Below are positions 1 to 9,800 of a DNA stretch of 64,000 nt, in pieces (the first letter of the stretch is position 1; each line of letters opens with the position of its first letter). The DNA lies in assembly GCF_011801145.1 (NCBI RefSeq), contig NZ_CP046172.1:4030001-4094000 (forward strand), written 5' to 3'. The position numbers were made by a program, and so were the translations under genes. Under the pieces are notes generated by a model, which did no database searches, was not told the origin of the DNA, and worked only from the letters and a program-made list of their open reading frames with translations. The DNA comes from Nocardia arthritidis (lineage in GTDB: Bacteria; Actinomycetota; Actinomycetes; Mycobacteriales; Mycobacteriaceae).

Positions 1-1035
1 ATCAATAGTCGCGGGTTCGACCGGTGGGTCGATATCGAGGAGTTCGTGTTCGGCGCAGTACGCGTCGTTGTAGACGGTGTCGAAATAGCGGTGCGGACCG
101 TCGGGAAATATCGCGGCGATCCGCACATCCGGGTCGTGCACGCGCGCGACCCATCCCGCCACCAGTGCGACTGCGCCCACGCTCCAGCCGCCGGTCGCGT
201 AGTGCGTCGCCGCCAGGGTGCGGCAGGCCCATACCGCCTCCGACGGTGCGACCCAATGGATTTCATCGAAGGCGCGGTAGTCCACATTGGCCGGATGAAT
301 GCTCGACCCGAGTCCGCGCATCAAACGCGGCCCGGCCGGCTGGCCGAAGATGGTGGAGCGGATCGTGTCGACGCCGACGAGTCTCATCGCTGGGTTGAAC
401 CGGCGCAGCACGCGGGCCACACCGGCGGAATGGCCGCCGGTGCCCACCGCGCAGACCAGCACGTCCACTCGGCCCAGCTGGCCGATCAATTCCAGTGCCA
501 GCGACTCGTAACCAGCCACATTGTCGGGATTGTTGTACTGGTCCGGGCACCACGCACCGGTATCTCGCTCGAGCAGTTCGGCGACTCGCTCGCGCCGCGC
601 CTGCTGCCAGCCGCCGACGGGATGGGGTTCGTCGACGAGTTCTATTCGCGCGCCGTACGCGTTGAGTAACCGCGCCACCATGGGTTCCAGCCCGGGATCG
701 GTGACGACGACGACCGGATGCCGGGTGCTGATCCCGGCCAGGGCGAGGCCCAAACCCAATGTGCCGCTGCTTGATTCGATTATCCGCGCCCCCGGCGCGA
801 GCTCTCCGCGCTGTTCGGCGCAGCGCACCATGTGCAGTGCGGGCCGGTCCTTCATTCCACCTGGATTGAACCCTTCGAGCTTGGCCCAGAACCCGCGGCC
901 GCACGGCGCGAGCGGTGCGCCGACCCACATCACGGGTGTATTGCCGACGAGGGCGTGCGGCCGCCGGGCGGGTATGGGCGCCGCGACCAGCGCCGCGGGG
1001 ATCTCGGTCGGGTCATCGAGCGCAATCTTGTTCAT
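1..1035 (-). CDS. sbnA: SbnA-like N-(2-amino-2-carboxyethyl)-L-glutamate synthase, 3'-truncated by window edge
   Basis: PLP-dependent enzyme of the cysteine-synthase fold. In staphyloferrin B synthesis, SbnA joins O-phospho-L-serine and L-glutamate to give N-(2-amino-2-carboxyethyl)-L-glutamate, the precursor of L-2,3-diaminopropionate. Seen here: ATG at 1035, 345 codons open to position 1 with no stop. The Schiff-base lysine lies in [11 protein letters not shown] (Lys62), the substrate loop is ESSSGTLG and the phosphate loop GTGGHSAG. The tail [11 protein letters not shown] resembles the SbnA subfamily rather than plain cysteine synthases. The known enzyme has about 326 residues, so nearly all of the protein is probably visible. 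It is divergent from the SbnB gene, with a small secreted-protein gene between. A generic cysteine synthase is the alternative, but the SbnB partner argues against it. Confidence 0.85.
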   Translation of the reverse strand, partial: MNKIALDDPTEIPAALVAAPIPARRPHALVGNTPVMWVGAPLAPCGRGFWAKLEGFNPGGMKDRPALHMVRCAEQRGELAPGARIIESSSGTLGLGLALAGISTRHPVVVVTDPGLEPMVARLLNAYGARIELVDEPHPVGGWQQARRERVAELLERDTGAWCPDQYNNPDNVAGYESLALELIGQLGRVDVLVCAVGTGGHSAGVARVLRRFNPAMRLVGVDTIRSTIFGQPAGPRLMRGLGSSIHPANVDYRAFDEIHWVAPSEAVWACRTLAATHYATGGWSVGAVALVAGWVARVHDPDVRIAAIFPDGPHRYFDTVYNDAYCAEHELLDIDPPVEPATID

Positions 1036-1142
1036 CGACTGTCGCTTCCGGTATCGAGGCCGCCGTCCAGCGGCGAAAGATGAGCAGGGCAGCGAACTCC
1101 GGCCGACGGGACCGAATACACCGTCGGCCTGCCGCTGACCTG

Positions 1143-1562
1143 TCAGCGCCGAGCGATACAGAAGCGATCGAGCAGAACCCGGCCATCGCATGCCGGAAGT
1201 TCCGCGACCGGCGGCCCGCGCACCGTGCCGACCCGCGACATCTCGAATTCGCCGGGCCGCGAGACCATTCCGTCGAGCGGGACGGAATGGATCAGGGGCG
1301 CGACGATATCGGTCACCGCCGACCGGGTCCTGGAGTCGATGACGTCCGGACCGCGATTGTCCGGGCATCCGTGTGCCTCTACCTGTGGGGCATCGGTGGT
1401 CGACGCGTATGCGGTATCGACGACGGCCGTCGACGTTTCGTCGTGATCGGCGCAGAGCAACTCGCAATTCGCCGCGGCGGGTACGGTCAAGAGGATCACG
1501 GCCAGCAGCGCCAGGACCGGGCCTGCCCGCCGTATCCGCGCCTTGCCGAGACCGTGTGGCAC
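1143..1562 (-). CDS. Small secreted protein of unknown function
   Basis: A 139-residue protein that I cannot assign to a family. The GTG start at 1562 is chosen over an in-frame start at 1745 because GGGAGGG lies just upstream and because translation then begins with a good signal peptide: a basic stretch (KARIRR), a hydrophobic core ([12 protein letters not shown]) and an AAA cleavage region before NCELLC. The mature part has four cysteines near its start and end and is rich in Asp, Thr and Val. It lies on the same strand as, and 107 bases before, the SbnA-like gene and could be cotranscribed with it. Nothing in the sequence ties it to siderophore or peptide export. Confidence 0.5.
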   Translation of the reverse strand: MPHGLGKARIRRAGPVLALLAVILLTVPAAANCELLCADHDETSTAVVDTAYASTTDAPQVEAHGCPDNRGPDVIDSRTRSAVTDIVAPLIHSVPLDGMVSRPGEFEMSRVGTVRGPPVAELPACDGRVLLDRFCIARR

Positions 1563-1751
1563 CGCATTACCCTCCCCGTTCTCGAAACACGTTACGGTGG
1601 AAGGCGTCTCGCGATCACCGAGGACGCGGGCGAGAACATGCGATCGATAGCTTTCGGCTACTGCCGGGATCGTAACCCAACCACTTCGGCCGGCGCGGCA
1701 TCCCGAACTGGGGACGCGTTCGGGCGTGCGCAAGTGGCGATCCACTGTCCG

Positions 1752-1783
1752 TTGACAATCTCGCGGGCGCTCACCGATTCTCG
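1752..1783 (+). promoter_or_regulatory. Candidate promoter for the SbnB operon
   Basis: A perfect TTGACA hexamer sits at 1752-1757, 17 bases before a weak GATTCT-like element at about 1776, ahead of the sbnB start. No clear iron-box (DtxR/Fur-type) palindrome was recognised here. The call rests on the -35 hexamer only. Confidence 0.3.
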
Positions 1784-1819
1784 GTGAATTCTCGGCATGA
1801 CGATTGGATGGCGGTCTGC

Positions 1820-2785
1820 ATGCATATCCTCACGCGCAGCGACCTGGCGGATCTGGATCTATCCCCGAAAGATGTGATCGACGCCGTCGAAAACGGTTAC
1901 CTTGCACTGGCGAACGGGCGATCCCGGTGCCCGACGAAGCTGATGATGCCGCTGCCCGACGAGGCACGGGATTCGGTGTCGTATTCGATGCTCGGCTACG
2001 ACGGCGACCTCGAATTCCTCGGCTTCAAGACGTCATACCGCCAGGGCAGCCGGACCAACGAAAAGTATTACACCACAATCAGTTTGTACGACGACGCGAC
2101 CGGCCTACCGTACGCGCTCATGGACTGTCAGCGGGTCGGCGCCTCCCGCACGCCGGCCACCACGGCGCTGATCGCGCGCAGCTGTGCGCGACCGGATGCG
2201 CGGTCGGCGCTGATGATCGGCACCGGGGTGCAGGGCGTGCACACGCTGCCGTATCTGCTCACGACGCTGCCGCAGCTGGAGCGGCTGCGGTTATTCGGCA
2301 CCCACCCGGATGGAATCGCCTTGTCGCAGCGCATCTTCCGTGAGCACTTCCCGGAAAGGGAACTCGAATTGGTGACGGATGTGCCCGCGGCGGTGGCTGC
2401 CTCCGATATCGTGGTCGCCGCCTCGGGGCGGGCCGCGCACCCGCCGGTGCAGACGAGTTGGCTGCCGCCCGGCGGACTGCTCGTCTCGGTGGCCAGCAAG
2501 GGCGTCGCCGGCGGCGCGTTGCGGGACGCCGACTACACCGTGACCACCAGCATCGGCCAATTAGGCGTTACCGGAACGCGATTGGCCGGACCCGACGGCA
2601 GCGTGCGCATCGACGCGGTCCTGCCCGATATCCTCGCCGGGCGGGCCGCGGGCAGGCGCAGCCGGGACGACCGCGTCTTCGCCTTCTCCAGCGGGATGAT
2701 CATCACCGATATCCCGGTGGCGCACGCGCTCGCCACCCGCGCGATCGCCGCGGGCCGTGGACAGCGAGTCGAACTGTGGCAGTGA
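1820..2785 (+). CDS. sbnB: SbnB-like N-(2-amino-2-carboxyethyl)-L-glutamate dehydrogenase
   Basis: Member of the ornithine cyclodeaminase/mu-crystallin family. SbnB oxidatively cleaves the SbnA product to L-2,3-diaminopropionate, 2-oxoglutarate and NADH. The protein has about 321 residues from ATG 1820 (in-frame starts at 1784 and 1808 also exist, none with a strong ribosome site); S. aureus SbnB is of similar size. The N-terminal substrate region contains CPTKLMMPLPDE. The nucleotide-binding loop is GTGVQG within LMIGTGVQGVHTLPYL. The next gene starts inside its stop codon, so it heads a translationally coupled operon. Ornithine cyclodeaminase proper is the alternative; the SbnA-like gene next door makes the diaminopropionate role much more likely. 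Confidence 0.82.
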   Translation: MHILTRSDLADLDLSPKDVIDAVENGYLALANGRSRCPTKLMMPLPDEARDSVSYSMLGYDGDLEFLGFKTSYRQGSRTNEKYYTTISLYDDATGLPYALMDCQRVGASRTPATTALIARSCARPDARSALMIGTGVQGVHTLPYLLTTLPQLERLRLFGTHPDGIALSQRIFREHFPERELELVTDVPAAVAASDIVVAASGRAAHPPVQTSWLPPGGLLVSVASKGVAGGALRDADYTVTTSIGQLGVTGTRLAGPDGSVRIDAVLPDILAGRAAGRRSRDDRVFAFSSGMIITDIPVAHALATRAIAAGRGQRVELWQ

Positions 2786-4095
2786 CAGTTTCGGCCACCG
2801 GACCCGCTCTGCCCGCGATCCAGTCCGACTGGGCGCTGCGGGCGCAGGCCGACCCCCGCCTGCTCGCCGATATCGCCCGCGCGGTATCCGGACCGTTCCA
2901 TGTGATCAATCCGGACGGATTCGGCGACAATCTCGCGGCATTCAAGGCTGCGCTCGGCGCTGCGGGCGTGGATGGCCAGATCTATTACGGGAAGAAGGCC
3001 AACAAGGCGGGCGCCTGGCTGGACGAATGCGCGCGCTACGACGGCGGCGTCGACGTCGCCAGCGCGCCCGAGTTGATTCACGCACTGGCGCATGGCATTC
3101 GGGGCGAGGACATCGTCGTCACCGGCGCGGCGAAGGCGGACCGCCTGCTGTGGTTGGCGTCTCGTCATCGGTGCCTCATCGCCATCGACAGCCTGGACGA
3201 ACTCGATCGTCTGATCGACATCGGCGTCCGAGTCCGAATCCTGTTGCGAGTGCTGCCCGAAGCCGATCCGGACAGTCGATTCGGCCTCGACCCAGAGCAG
3301 CTCGCCCGCGCCGTCGACCGCTGCGCGCAAGCGTTGGACACGGTGACGATGGACGGATTCTCCTTCCACCTCAACGGTTATCAGGTCGCGCCGCGGGTGG
3401 AGCTCGCCGATCGACTGGTCGACGCGTGCGTGGCGGCGCGCGCCCGCGGACTGGCCGCGACATCGATCTCCATCGGCGGCGGATTCGCCTGTAGCTACCT
3501 CGAATCGGCCGACTGGCAACGTTTTCGGGACGGCTACCGCCCCGACTGGTTCCATTCCGGTATTCGATTCGCGAAGTTCTACCCCTACCATCAGAGCCCG
3601 GCCGGTGCGCGGATGCTCGCGGCGATTCTCGGCGAGGTCGGTCGGCGCTTCGCCGCGACCTCGACCCGGCTGCTTTGTGAGCCGGGGCGCGCGCTTCTGG
3701 ATCAGGCCGGGTTCTCGGTGTTTCCGGTGCAGGGATTCAAATGGCGCGGCGACCACGGTGTCGTCACCGTGGCCGGGCTGAGCATGAGCCTGTCCGAACA
3801 GTGGAAGGGCAGCGAATTCCTTCCGGAACCCATACTGTGGCAAGCGAATTCGGACACCGACTCGCCGGTGACCGCATTTGTCGGCGGTGCGAGTTGCCTC
3901 GAATACGACGTGCTCACCTGGCGCAAGATCACCTTTCCGCGACCGCCGCGGCACGGCGATCTGCTCATCTATCCGAATACGGCCGGCTACCAGATGGACA
4001 AGAACGAAAGCGAATTCCATCAGTTGCCGCTGCCACCCAAGGTCCGGCTGCGCGAGCACGACGGCCGATACGTCTGGACGCTCGACACCAACTGA
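2782..4095 (+). CDS. PLP-dependent (fold III) amino-acid decarboxylase, SbnH/DAP-decarboxylase-like
   Basis: A 437-residue protein of the alanine-racemase-fold decarboxylase family (diaminopimelate, ornithine and SbnH-type decarboxylases). The GTG start overlaps the upstream stop as GTGA; GTG 2776 is an alternative. Seen: the PLP lysine in YYGKKANK (Lys72), HLNGY, the glycine-rich SISIGGGF, the phosphate-binding CEPGR, and the catalytic cysteine in GASCLEYD near the C-terminus. In staphyloferrin B synthesis SbnH decarboxylates a citryl-diaminopropionate intermediate. Here the substrate is unknown: free diaminopropionate, a carrier-bound or a released thiazoline acid are all possible. No citrate-condensing NIS synthetase is visible in the window, though the cluster continues off the left edge. 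Confidence 0.8.
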   Translation: MTVSATGPALPAIQSDWALRAQADPRLLADIARAVSGPFHVINPDGFGDNLAAFKAALGAAGVDGQIYYGKKANKAGAWLDECARYDGGVDVASAPELIHALAHGIRGEDIVVTGAAKADRLLWLASRHRCLIAIDSLDELDRLIDIGVRVRILLRVLPEADPDSRFGLDPEQLARAVDRCAQALDTVTMDGFSFHLNGYQVAPRVELADRLVDACVAARARGLAATSISIGGGFACSYLESADWQRFRDGYRPDWFHSGIRFAKFYPYHQSPAGARMLAAILGEVGRRFAATSTRLLCEPGRALLDQAGFSVFPVQGFKWRGDHGVVTVAGLSMSLSEQWKGSEFLPEPILWQANSDTDSPVTAFVGGASCLEYDVLTWRKITFPRPPRHGDLLIYPNTAGYQMDKNESEFHQLPLPPKVRLREHDGRYVWTLDTN

Positions 4096-4109
4096 CCGAG
4101 GGCTGCCGC

Positions 4110-5522
4110 ATGATGCCACGATTCGTCGGCGACAAGATCCACCCGCGCGGCTATCGGCCGGTGATCGCGCTGGCATTGCCGATCGCGGGCATTCAACTCG
4201 CACAGGTCGCGTTGACCACCGTCGACCTGGCGATGATGGGGCTGATAGGCGTCGTCGCGGTCGCCGCGGGCGGGCTGGCCATCCTGCTGTACAACCAAGT
4301 GCGCACCATGTGCGTCGGCATGGTCACCGGGGTGGGGAATCTGATCGCGGGTGCGGTCGGCAGCGGTGAAAAGCGAACGGGTGGAACGGAAATCGATGAT
4401 CGGACCCGCGCGCAGGTGCGCGACCTGGTGCGGTCGGGATTTCTCGTCGCCACCGTCGTTGGTCTCGTCGCCGCCATGGCGCTCACCGGGTTCGGGCTGC
4501 TGCTGCCGTGGTTCGGGCAACGCCGGGAGATCGTCGAGCAGGCCCGCCCGATGATGATCGTGCTCGCCCCGGGGCTGCTGCCGATGCTGTGGCTGAATGT
4601 GTTGCGGCAGTTCGCGATCGGGATGCGTCGGCCCGGCTCGCTGCTGAAGGTCACCATCGTGTCGATCGCGGTCAACGCGGTACTGAACGCCGCGTTCATC
4701 TACGGCTGGCTCGGGCTGCCCGCACTCGGCCTGACCGGCATCGGTCTGTCGACAACCTGCGTTCAGGTGTTCACCCTCGCGGTCTTCTACTCCCGCATCC
4801 GGCGCGACCCGCACCTCGCCGGGCTGCTCGCCCTCGACTGCTGGAATCTCGATCGCGGCAGCGCCCGCCGCATCGTGCGAATGGGGATCCCCATATCGCT
4901 CACCTACGGCAACGAGGCCGCCATCACCTCGGTCGCCACCCTGTTGATGGGTGCGTTCGGGCCGGCCATGCTGGCCGCGAGCAATGTGGTCAACCAGCTC
5001 ACCTACATCGCCTATCAGCTGAATATCGGTCTTTCCCAGGGATCTTCGATTCTGATCAGCCGGTCCGTCGGCGCGGGCGACCGCGCCGAGGCCGGGCGGA
5101 TCGGCCGCCGTGCGCTCACCGTCGGCGCCGCCGCCATGACGGTGCTCGCGCTGGCGTATCTCGCCGGGCCGCATCTCGTGCTGGCGCCGTTCCTGCACGG
5201 CGGTGACGATGCCGAGGTGGTCGCGACCGCGGCCACCCTGCTGTGGTTCGCCATCGCGCACCAGTATTGCAAAGGCGCACAGAATATTTGCGTCGGAATG
5301 CTGCGCGGCCTCGGCAATACGACCGCGGGCCTGCGCATTACGGTGATCGGCTATTGGTTGATCGGGATACCGGCGATGGCCGGGGCGGCCTACCTACTGC
5401 ACTGGCGCGGCTACGGCGTCTGGCTCGGACTTTGCCTCGGCTTCGGCAGCACCGCGGTGCTACTCCTGAAACAATTCCGTGCGGAACTCCGCATCGAACC
5501 GGAACCGGCCGACAGCCGCTGA
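4110..5522 (+). CDS. MATE-family efflux transporter
   Basis: A 470-residue polytopic membrane protein with about twelve hydrophobic segments. It begins at an ATG in GCATGATG and ends 36 bases before the next gene. The first segment (VIALALPIAGIQLAQVALTTVD) and the repeated two-lobe arrangement fit the multidrug and toxic-compound extrusion family, which uses an Na+ or H+ gradient. Placed third in the biosynthetic operon, 14 bases after the decarboxylase, it is the probable exporter of the cluster product or an intermediate. It is notable that a second exporter of another family follows directly. Confidence 0.8.
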   Translation: MMPRFVGDKIHPRGYRPVIALALPIAGIQLAQVALTTVDLAMMGLIGVVAVAAGGLAILLYNQVRTMCVGMVTGVGNLIAGAVGSGEKRTGGTEIDDRTRAQVRDLVRSGFLVATVVGLVAAMALTGFGLLLPWFGQRREIVEQARPMMIVLAPGLLPMLWLNVLRQFAIGMRRPGSLLKVTIVSIAVNAVLNAAFIYGWLGLPALGLTGIGLSTTCVQVFTLAVFYSRIRRDPHLAGLLALDCWNLDRGSARRIVRMGIPISLTYGNEAAITSVATLLMGAFGPAMLAASNVVNQLTYIAYQLNIGLSQGSSILISRSVGAGDRAEAGRIGRRALTVGAAAMTVLALAYLAGPHLVLAPFLHGGDDAEVVATAATLLWFAIAHQYCKGAQNICVGMLRGLGNTTAGLRITVIGYWLIGIPAMAGAAYLLHWRGYGVWLGLCLGFGSTAVLLLKQFRAELRIEPEPADSR

Positions 5523-5558
5523 CCACGATCGGTGCGGACCAGCAGAGGAGATGGATCG

Positions 5559-6794
5559 ATGTCGGGTGTCAAGCCGTCGGCCCCCGGACCGGTCGAACGA
5601 GCCGAGTCGGTCGCATCGACGAGACGACGTTCGCTGGCAACGCTTTTCGCCGGCGCGGTGCTGATGAATACCGGCGCGGTGGGCTTGTCGACGGTGGCGA
5701 CGATGTTCGCCGCGGAGCAGGCGGGACCGGGTGCGAGCGGGCTGTCCAACGCGGCGCTGGTATTGGGTACGGCGGCAGGGGCGTTGAGCACATCCGCGCT
5801 GCTGGCCAGGCACGGCCGCCGCACCGCGCTGCTGGTCATGTATTGCGCGGCCGGCCTCGGCGGAGTGGTCGCGACCGTTGGCGCGCTGCGTTCTTCGCTG
5901 CCGACACTGCTTGTCGGCGTGCTGGTCTTCGGCGGCGGCTACGGTGCGACCCAGTTGTCCCGCTATGTCGCCGCGGCCGTAATGCCCGACCATCGGCGCG
6001 GATTCGGAGTATCGCTGATCGTGTGGGCGGGGACGGTCGGCGCGGTCGCCGGACCCGCCCTCATCGCGCCCGCGTCGGCGGCCGCCGACGGTGTGCGGTT
6101 ACCCGGCCTGTCCGGACCGGTCGCGCTGTCGGCGATATTCGCCGTCGCCACCGTGGCGGTGACCGTCGCGCTGCCGCACGCCGCGGGCCGGGCCGACGAC
6201 GGGCGACCGGAGCGGTCCTCGCTGTGGTCGGCGCTGCGTGCACGAACGGTGCTGGCGCCGCTGGTGGCCATGGTCGCCGCGCAGGCGGTGATGGTTTCGG
6301 TGATGACGATGACGCCGGTGCAGATGCGCCATCTCGGCAGCGGGTTGGACACCGTGGGCTGGGTGATCAGCGCGCATATGGCCGGAATGTACGCGCTCGC
6401 ACCGGTATCCGGCCGGATCGTCGACCGGTGGGGCGGCCGCGTCGCCATGACGGCGGGTCTGGCCGTGCTGCTGGTCGCGGCGATCACCGTCGTGGCGGCG
6501 CCGGGTTCCTATCGGCTCTGGATACCCATCGGGCTGTTCCTGGTGGGCTACGGCTGGAATCTCGTATTCGTCGGCGGCAGCGGCACACTCAGCCGCGACC
6601 TGCCGACTGGGGAGCGCGCCCGGTTACAGGGGCGGGTCGACGCCGTGGTGTGGGCCAGCTCCGCGCTGGCCAGTCTGTCGGCGGGACAATTGTTCGCCGC
6701 CGGTGGATTTCGGTTGGTGGCCGTGGTCGCGGCGGTGGTCGCCGGGGTGGTGCCCTTGGTGGTCGTTCGGCATCGTGGCGGCGGCCGGCGGTGA
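5559..6794 (+). CDS. MFS transporter, probable product exporter
   Basis: A 411-residue major-facilitator protein with about twelve transmembrane segments. The ATG at 5559 is preceded by GAGGAG at 5545-5550. Motif-A-like sequence GRRTALLVMY lies after the second segment and GRIVDRWGGRVAM after the eighth. It is fourth in the operon, between the MATE exporter and the megasynthase. Staphyloferrin B export also uses an MFS protein (SbnD), so an export role is reasonable, but substrate cannot be read from sequence. Confidence 0.78.
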   Translation: MSGVKPSAPGPVERAESVASTRRRSLATLFAGAVLMNTGAVGLSTVATMFAAEQAGPGASGLSNAALVLGTAAGALSTSALLARHGRRTALLVMYCAAGLGGVVATVGALRSSLPTLLVGVLVFGGGYGATQLSRYVAAAVMPDHRRGFGVSLIVWAGTVGAVAGPALIAPASAAADGVRLPGLSGPVALSAIFAVATVAVTVALPHAAGRADDGRPERSSLWSALRARTVLAPLVAMVAAQAVMVSVMTMTPVQMRHLGSGLDTVGWVISAHMAGMYALAPVSGRIVDRWGGRVAMTAGLAVLLVAAITVVAAPGSYRLWIPIGLFLVGYGWNLVFVGGSGTLSRDLPTGERARLQGRVDAVVWASSALASLSAGQLFAAGGFRLVAVVAAVVAGVVPLVVVRHRGGGRR

Positions 6795-6866
6795 CGGTTC
6801 GGTCGATCTGGGGATGACGAACGTATCGCGGGACGCGGTATCTCAATAAACTGGCCAGTCGATGTC

Positions 6867-9800
6867 GTGTTCACGACGCAGACGATGGAACGTTCGATGG
6901 TCGATCTCGGTGCAGCGCAGTCGCATTCGGCCGGGCAGGGTGCGCTGTCCCGGGCGGCGGAGCCGATCGCCCTCGTCGGCATGGCGTGCCGGATGCCGGG
7001 CGGGGTGTCGAGCCCCGAATCGTTCTGGCGGTTCCTGCGCGCGGGCGGCGATGGTGTCGTCGAGATGCCGAAATCCCGGATGGCTGTTCCGCATCGGGCC
7101 GGATTACTCAGCGGCATAGACGAATTCGACGCCGAGTTCTTCGGGATCTCGCCTCGCGAGGCCGCGGCCGTCGACCCGCGGCACCGGCTACTGCTGGAGG
7201 TCGGGTGGGAGGCACTGGAACATGCCGGATGCCCCGCCGACCGGCTGGTCGGCGAGGCGGTCGGGGTGTTCGTCGGCGTATCCCATGACGAGGGTGTGCG
7301 AATTCCTTCCGGGCCAATGGATTCGGTATCCGGGCATGCGCTCACCGGCGGCGCGGCCTCGTTCGCGGCGGGGCGGCTCGCGTACCATCTCGGGCTGCGC
7401 GGGCCTGCCGTCGCCATCGACACGGCGACCTCGTCATCGCTGGTCGCCGTGCATCTGGCCGCCCAGAGCCTGCGTGCCGGCGAATCCGATCTCGCGCTGG
7501 CGGGCGGGGCCAATATCCTGCTGTCCCCGTACTGGTTCCGGGTGCTGTCCGAGGCGCGAATGTTGTCGCCGACCGGACGCTGTCGAGTGTTCGACGCGAC
7601 CGCCGACGGTTATGTGCGCGGCGAGGGTTGCGGCGTCGTCGTGCTCAAACGTCTGACCGATGCGACAGCGGACGGCGACCGCATCTGGGCGGTGATCCGC
7701 GGTTCCTCGGTCAACTCCGACGGCCGCAGCCGCGGCATCACCGCACCGGACACCGACGCCCAAATCGACCTGATCCGTGCGGCATTGCGCGCCGCGGACC
7801 TGCCGCCCGAACGGATCAACTATGTGGAGGCGCACGGCACCGGCACGCCCATGGGGGATGCGGCGGAGCTGCGCGCGTTGCGCACCGCACTCGGCGCGGA
7901 CCGCGACGGTCGGCCGCTGCTGGTGGGTTCGGTGAAGTCGAATATCGGCCATCTCGAACCGGCCGCGGGTGTCGCGGGCCTGCTCAAGGCGGTGCTGTGC
8001 CTCGCGCACGGTGAGATTCCGCCGCATCCACACCTGAAAACACTCAATCCCATTGCCGGAACTGGCATCTCGGTCCCCACCGAGCTGACCACGCTGCCAC
8101 CCGATCGGCCGCCCGTCGTAGGAGTGAGCTCGTTCGGGGCCAGCGGCACCAACGCGCACGTCATCCTCGAACGGGCCTGCGGCACAGCCGGAAACGACCC
8201 GGCCGGGCCGGATCGCACCGCGCACGTCCTTGCCCTGTCGGCGAAATCGGTCGCCGCCCTGACGAAACTGGCCGCCGCATACTCCGCCCGATTGTCGGCG
8301 ATCGATGACAATCGGCTCGCGGACCTGTGTTTCACCGCGAACATCGGCCGGGCCTTGTTTCCATATCGCGCGGCAGTCACCGCGAGCACCGCGCGGGGCA
8401 TGCGGAAACGCCTCGCGGAGCTGGGCTCCCAGCCCCCCGGCGGGCGGATCGTCTTCCTGTTCTCCGGGGAAGACGCGGTCTACCCGGGCATGTGTAGTCG
8501 GCTGCTCGATACGGAGCCACGCTTCCGGGAAACCCTGGCCGAAGCCGATGAAGTACTGCGGCCACTGCTCGGCTGCCCACTACCGGATGTGCTCAACCGC
8601 GACGATCTGCTCGCCCAGCCCCGCTACGCCCGCCCCGCGCTGTTCGCCGTGGAGTACGCACTCGCCCGACTGTTGCGGCATTGGGGTATCGAAGCGGATG
8701 TGCTGCTCGGCCGCGGTGTCGGTGGGCTGGTGGCTGAATGTGTAAAGGGTGCATTGGATTTCTCGACCGGGTTACGGTTGGCCGCAGAGAGCGGTGCGCG
8801 TGGCGGGACCGGTTTTTCACCTGGTGGGATCGACGGTGTTCCGGGGGGATCCGATCGCGCGTGTGACGGGTGCGACCGCGCGCCACGAGGATTGGATCGT
8901 GCGGCAGCAAGGTCGGAGTCCGCGGTAGGCGGGTTGGACCGTATGCCAGGCGGATTGGATGGTGCGGCGGCAGGGTTGGAGTCTGCGGCGGGCAGGTCGG
9001 ACCGCACGCTAGGCGGGTTGGATCGTGCGGCGGCAGAGTCGGTGTCCGCGGTAGGCGGTTTCGACCGTGCGCCGAGTGAGTTGAGCGGTGTGGCTGCCGG
9101 ATTCGCCGACGAGGTGCGTGCGGTGGCGACGCAGGGTGTCGGCGCCTTTGTGGAACTGGGGCCGACCCCGACACTGCTCGGTCCGGCGGAGGCTGCGGTG
9201 CCGGGCGCGCTGTTGTTGCCGACGCTGCGTCGGGGACGGGACGATTGGCAGGTGCTGGGGGAGTGTGTTGCCGCCTTGCATACCGCGGGTGTCGCGATCG
9301 ACTGGCGCCGTTTCGATGAGGGCAGGGGGCGGCGTTTGGTGACCGCGCCGACCTATCCGTTCCGGCGGGATCGCCATGGGGCGGCCGGGCGGTCCGAGGA
9401 ACCGCCGCTGCTCGGCCGACGATTGCAATCCCCGCTGCCCACTGCGCAATTCGAATCGACGCTGGCACCAGTGATGTATCGGGCGATCGATGAGCATGTG
9501 GTGGACGGCAGTCCACTGGTCGGGGCTGGTGTGCACCTGGCCATGGCGGCGGACGCGGCGCGAGAGTTGACCGGGACCGGGGCGGTGACCATTCGGGACT
9601 ACGAGCTGACTCGGGCGCTGTGGTTGGAACCGGACGACCGCAGGCGCGTCCAGTTCGTGGTGGAGCCCGACGGTTCGTTTCGGCTTCATTCGACCGACGC
9701 GGCCGAACCCGCCGACTGGGACCAAATCTGCCAGGGGCGCACCGATATCGCCGCCGAGCCGTCCACGATGGATGTTGCCGCGATGCGAGGTCGGCTGACC

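Noticed and set aside
8826..9077. Regular repeats resembling a CRISPR array
   Set aside because: Units are contiguous, without unique spacers, and encode an in-frame 21-residue protein repeat. No cas genes are present.
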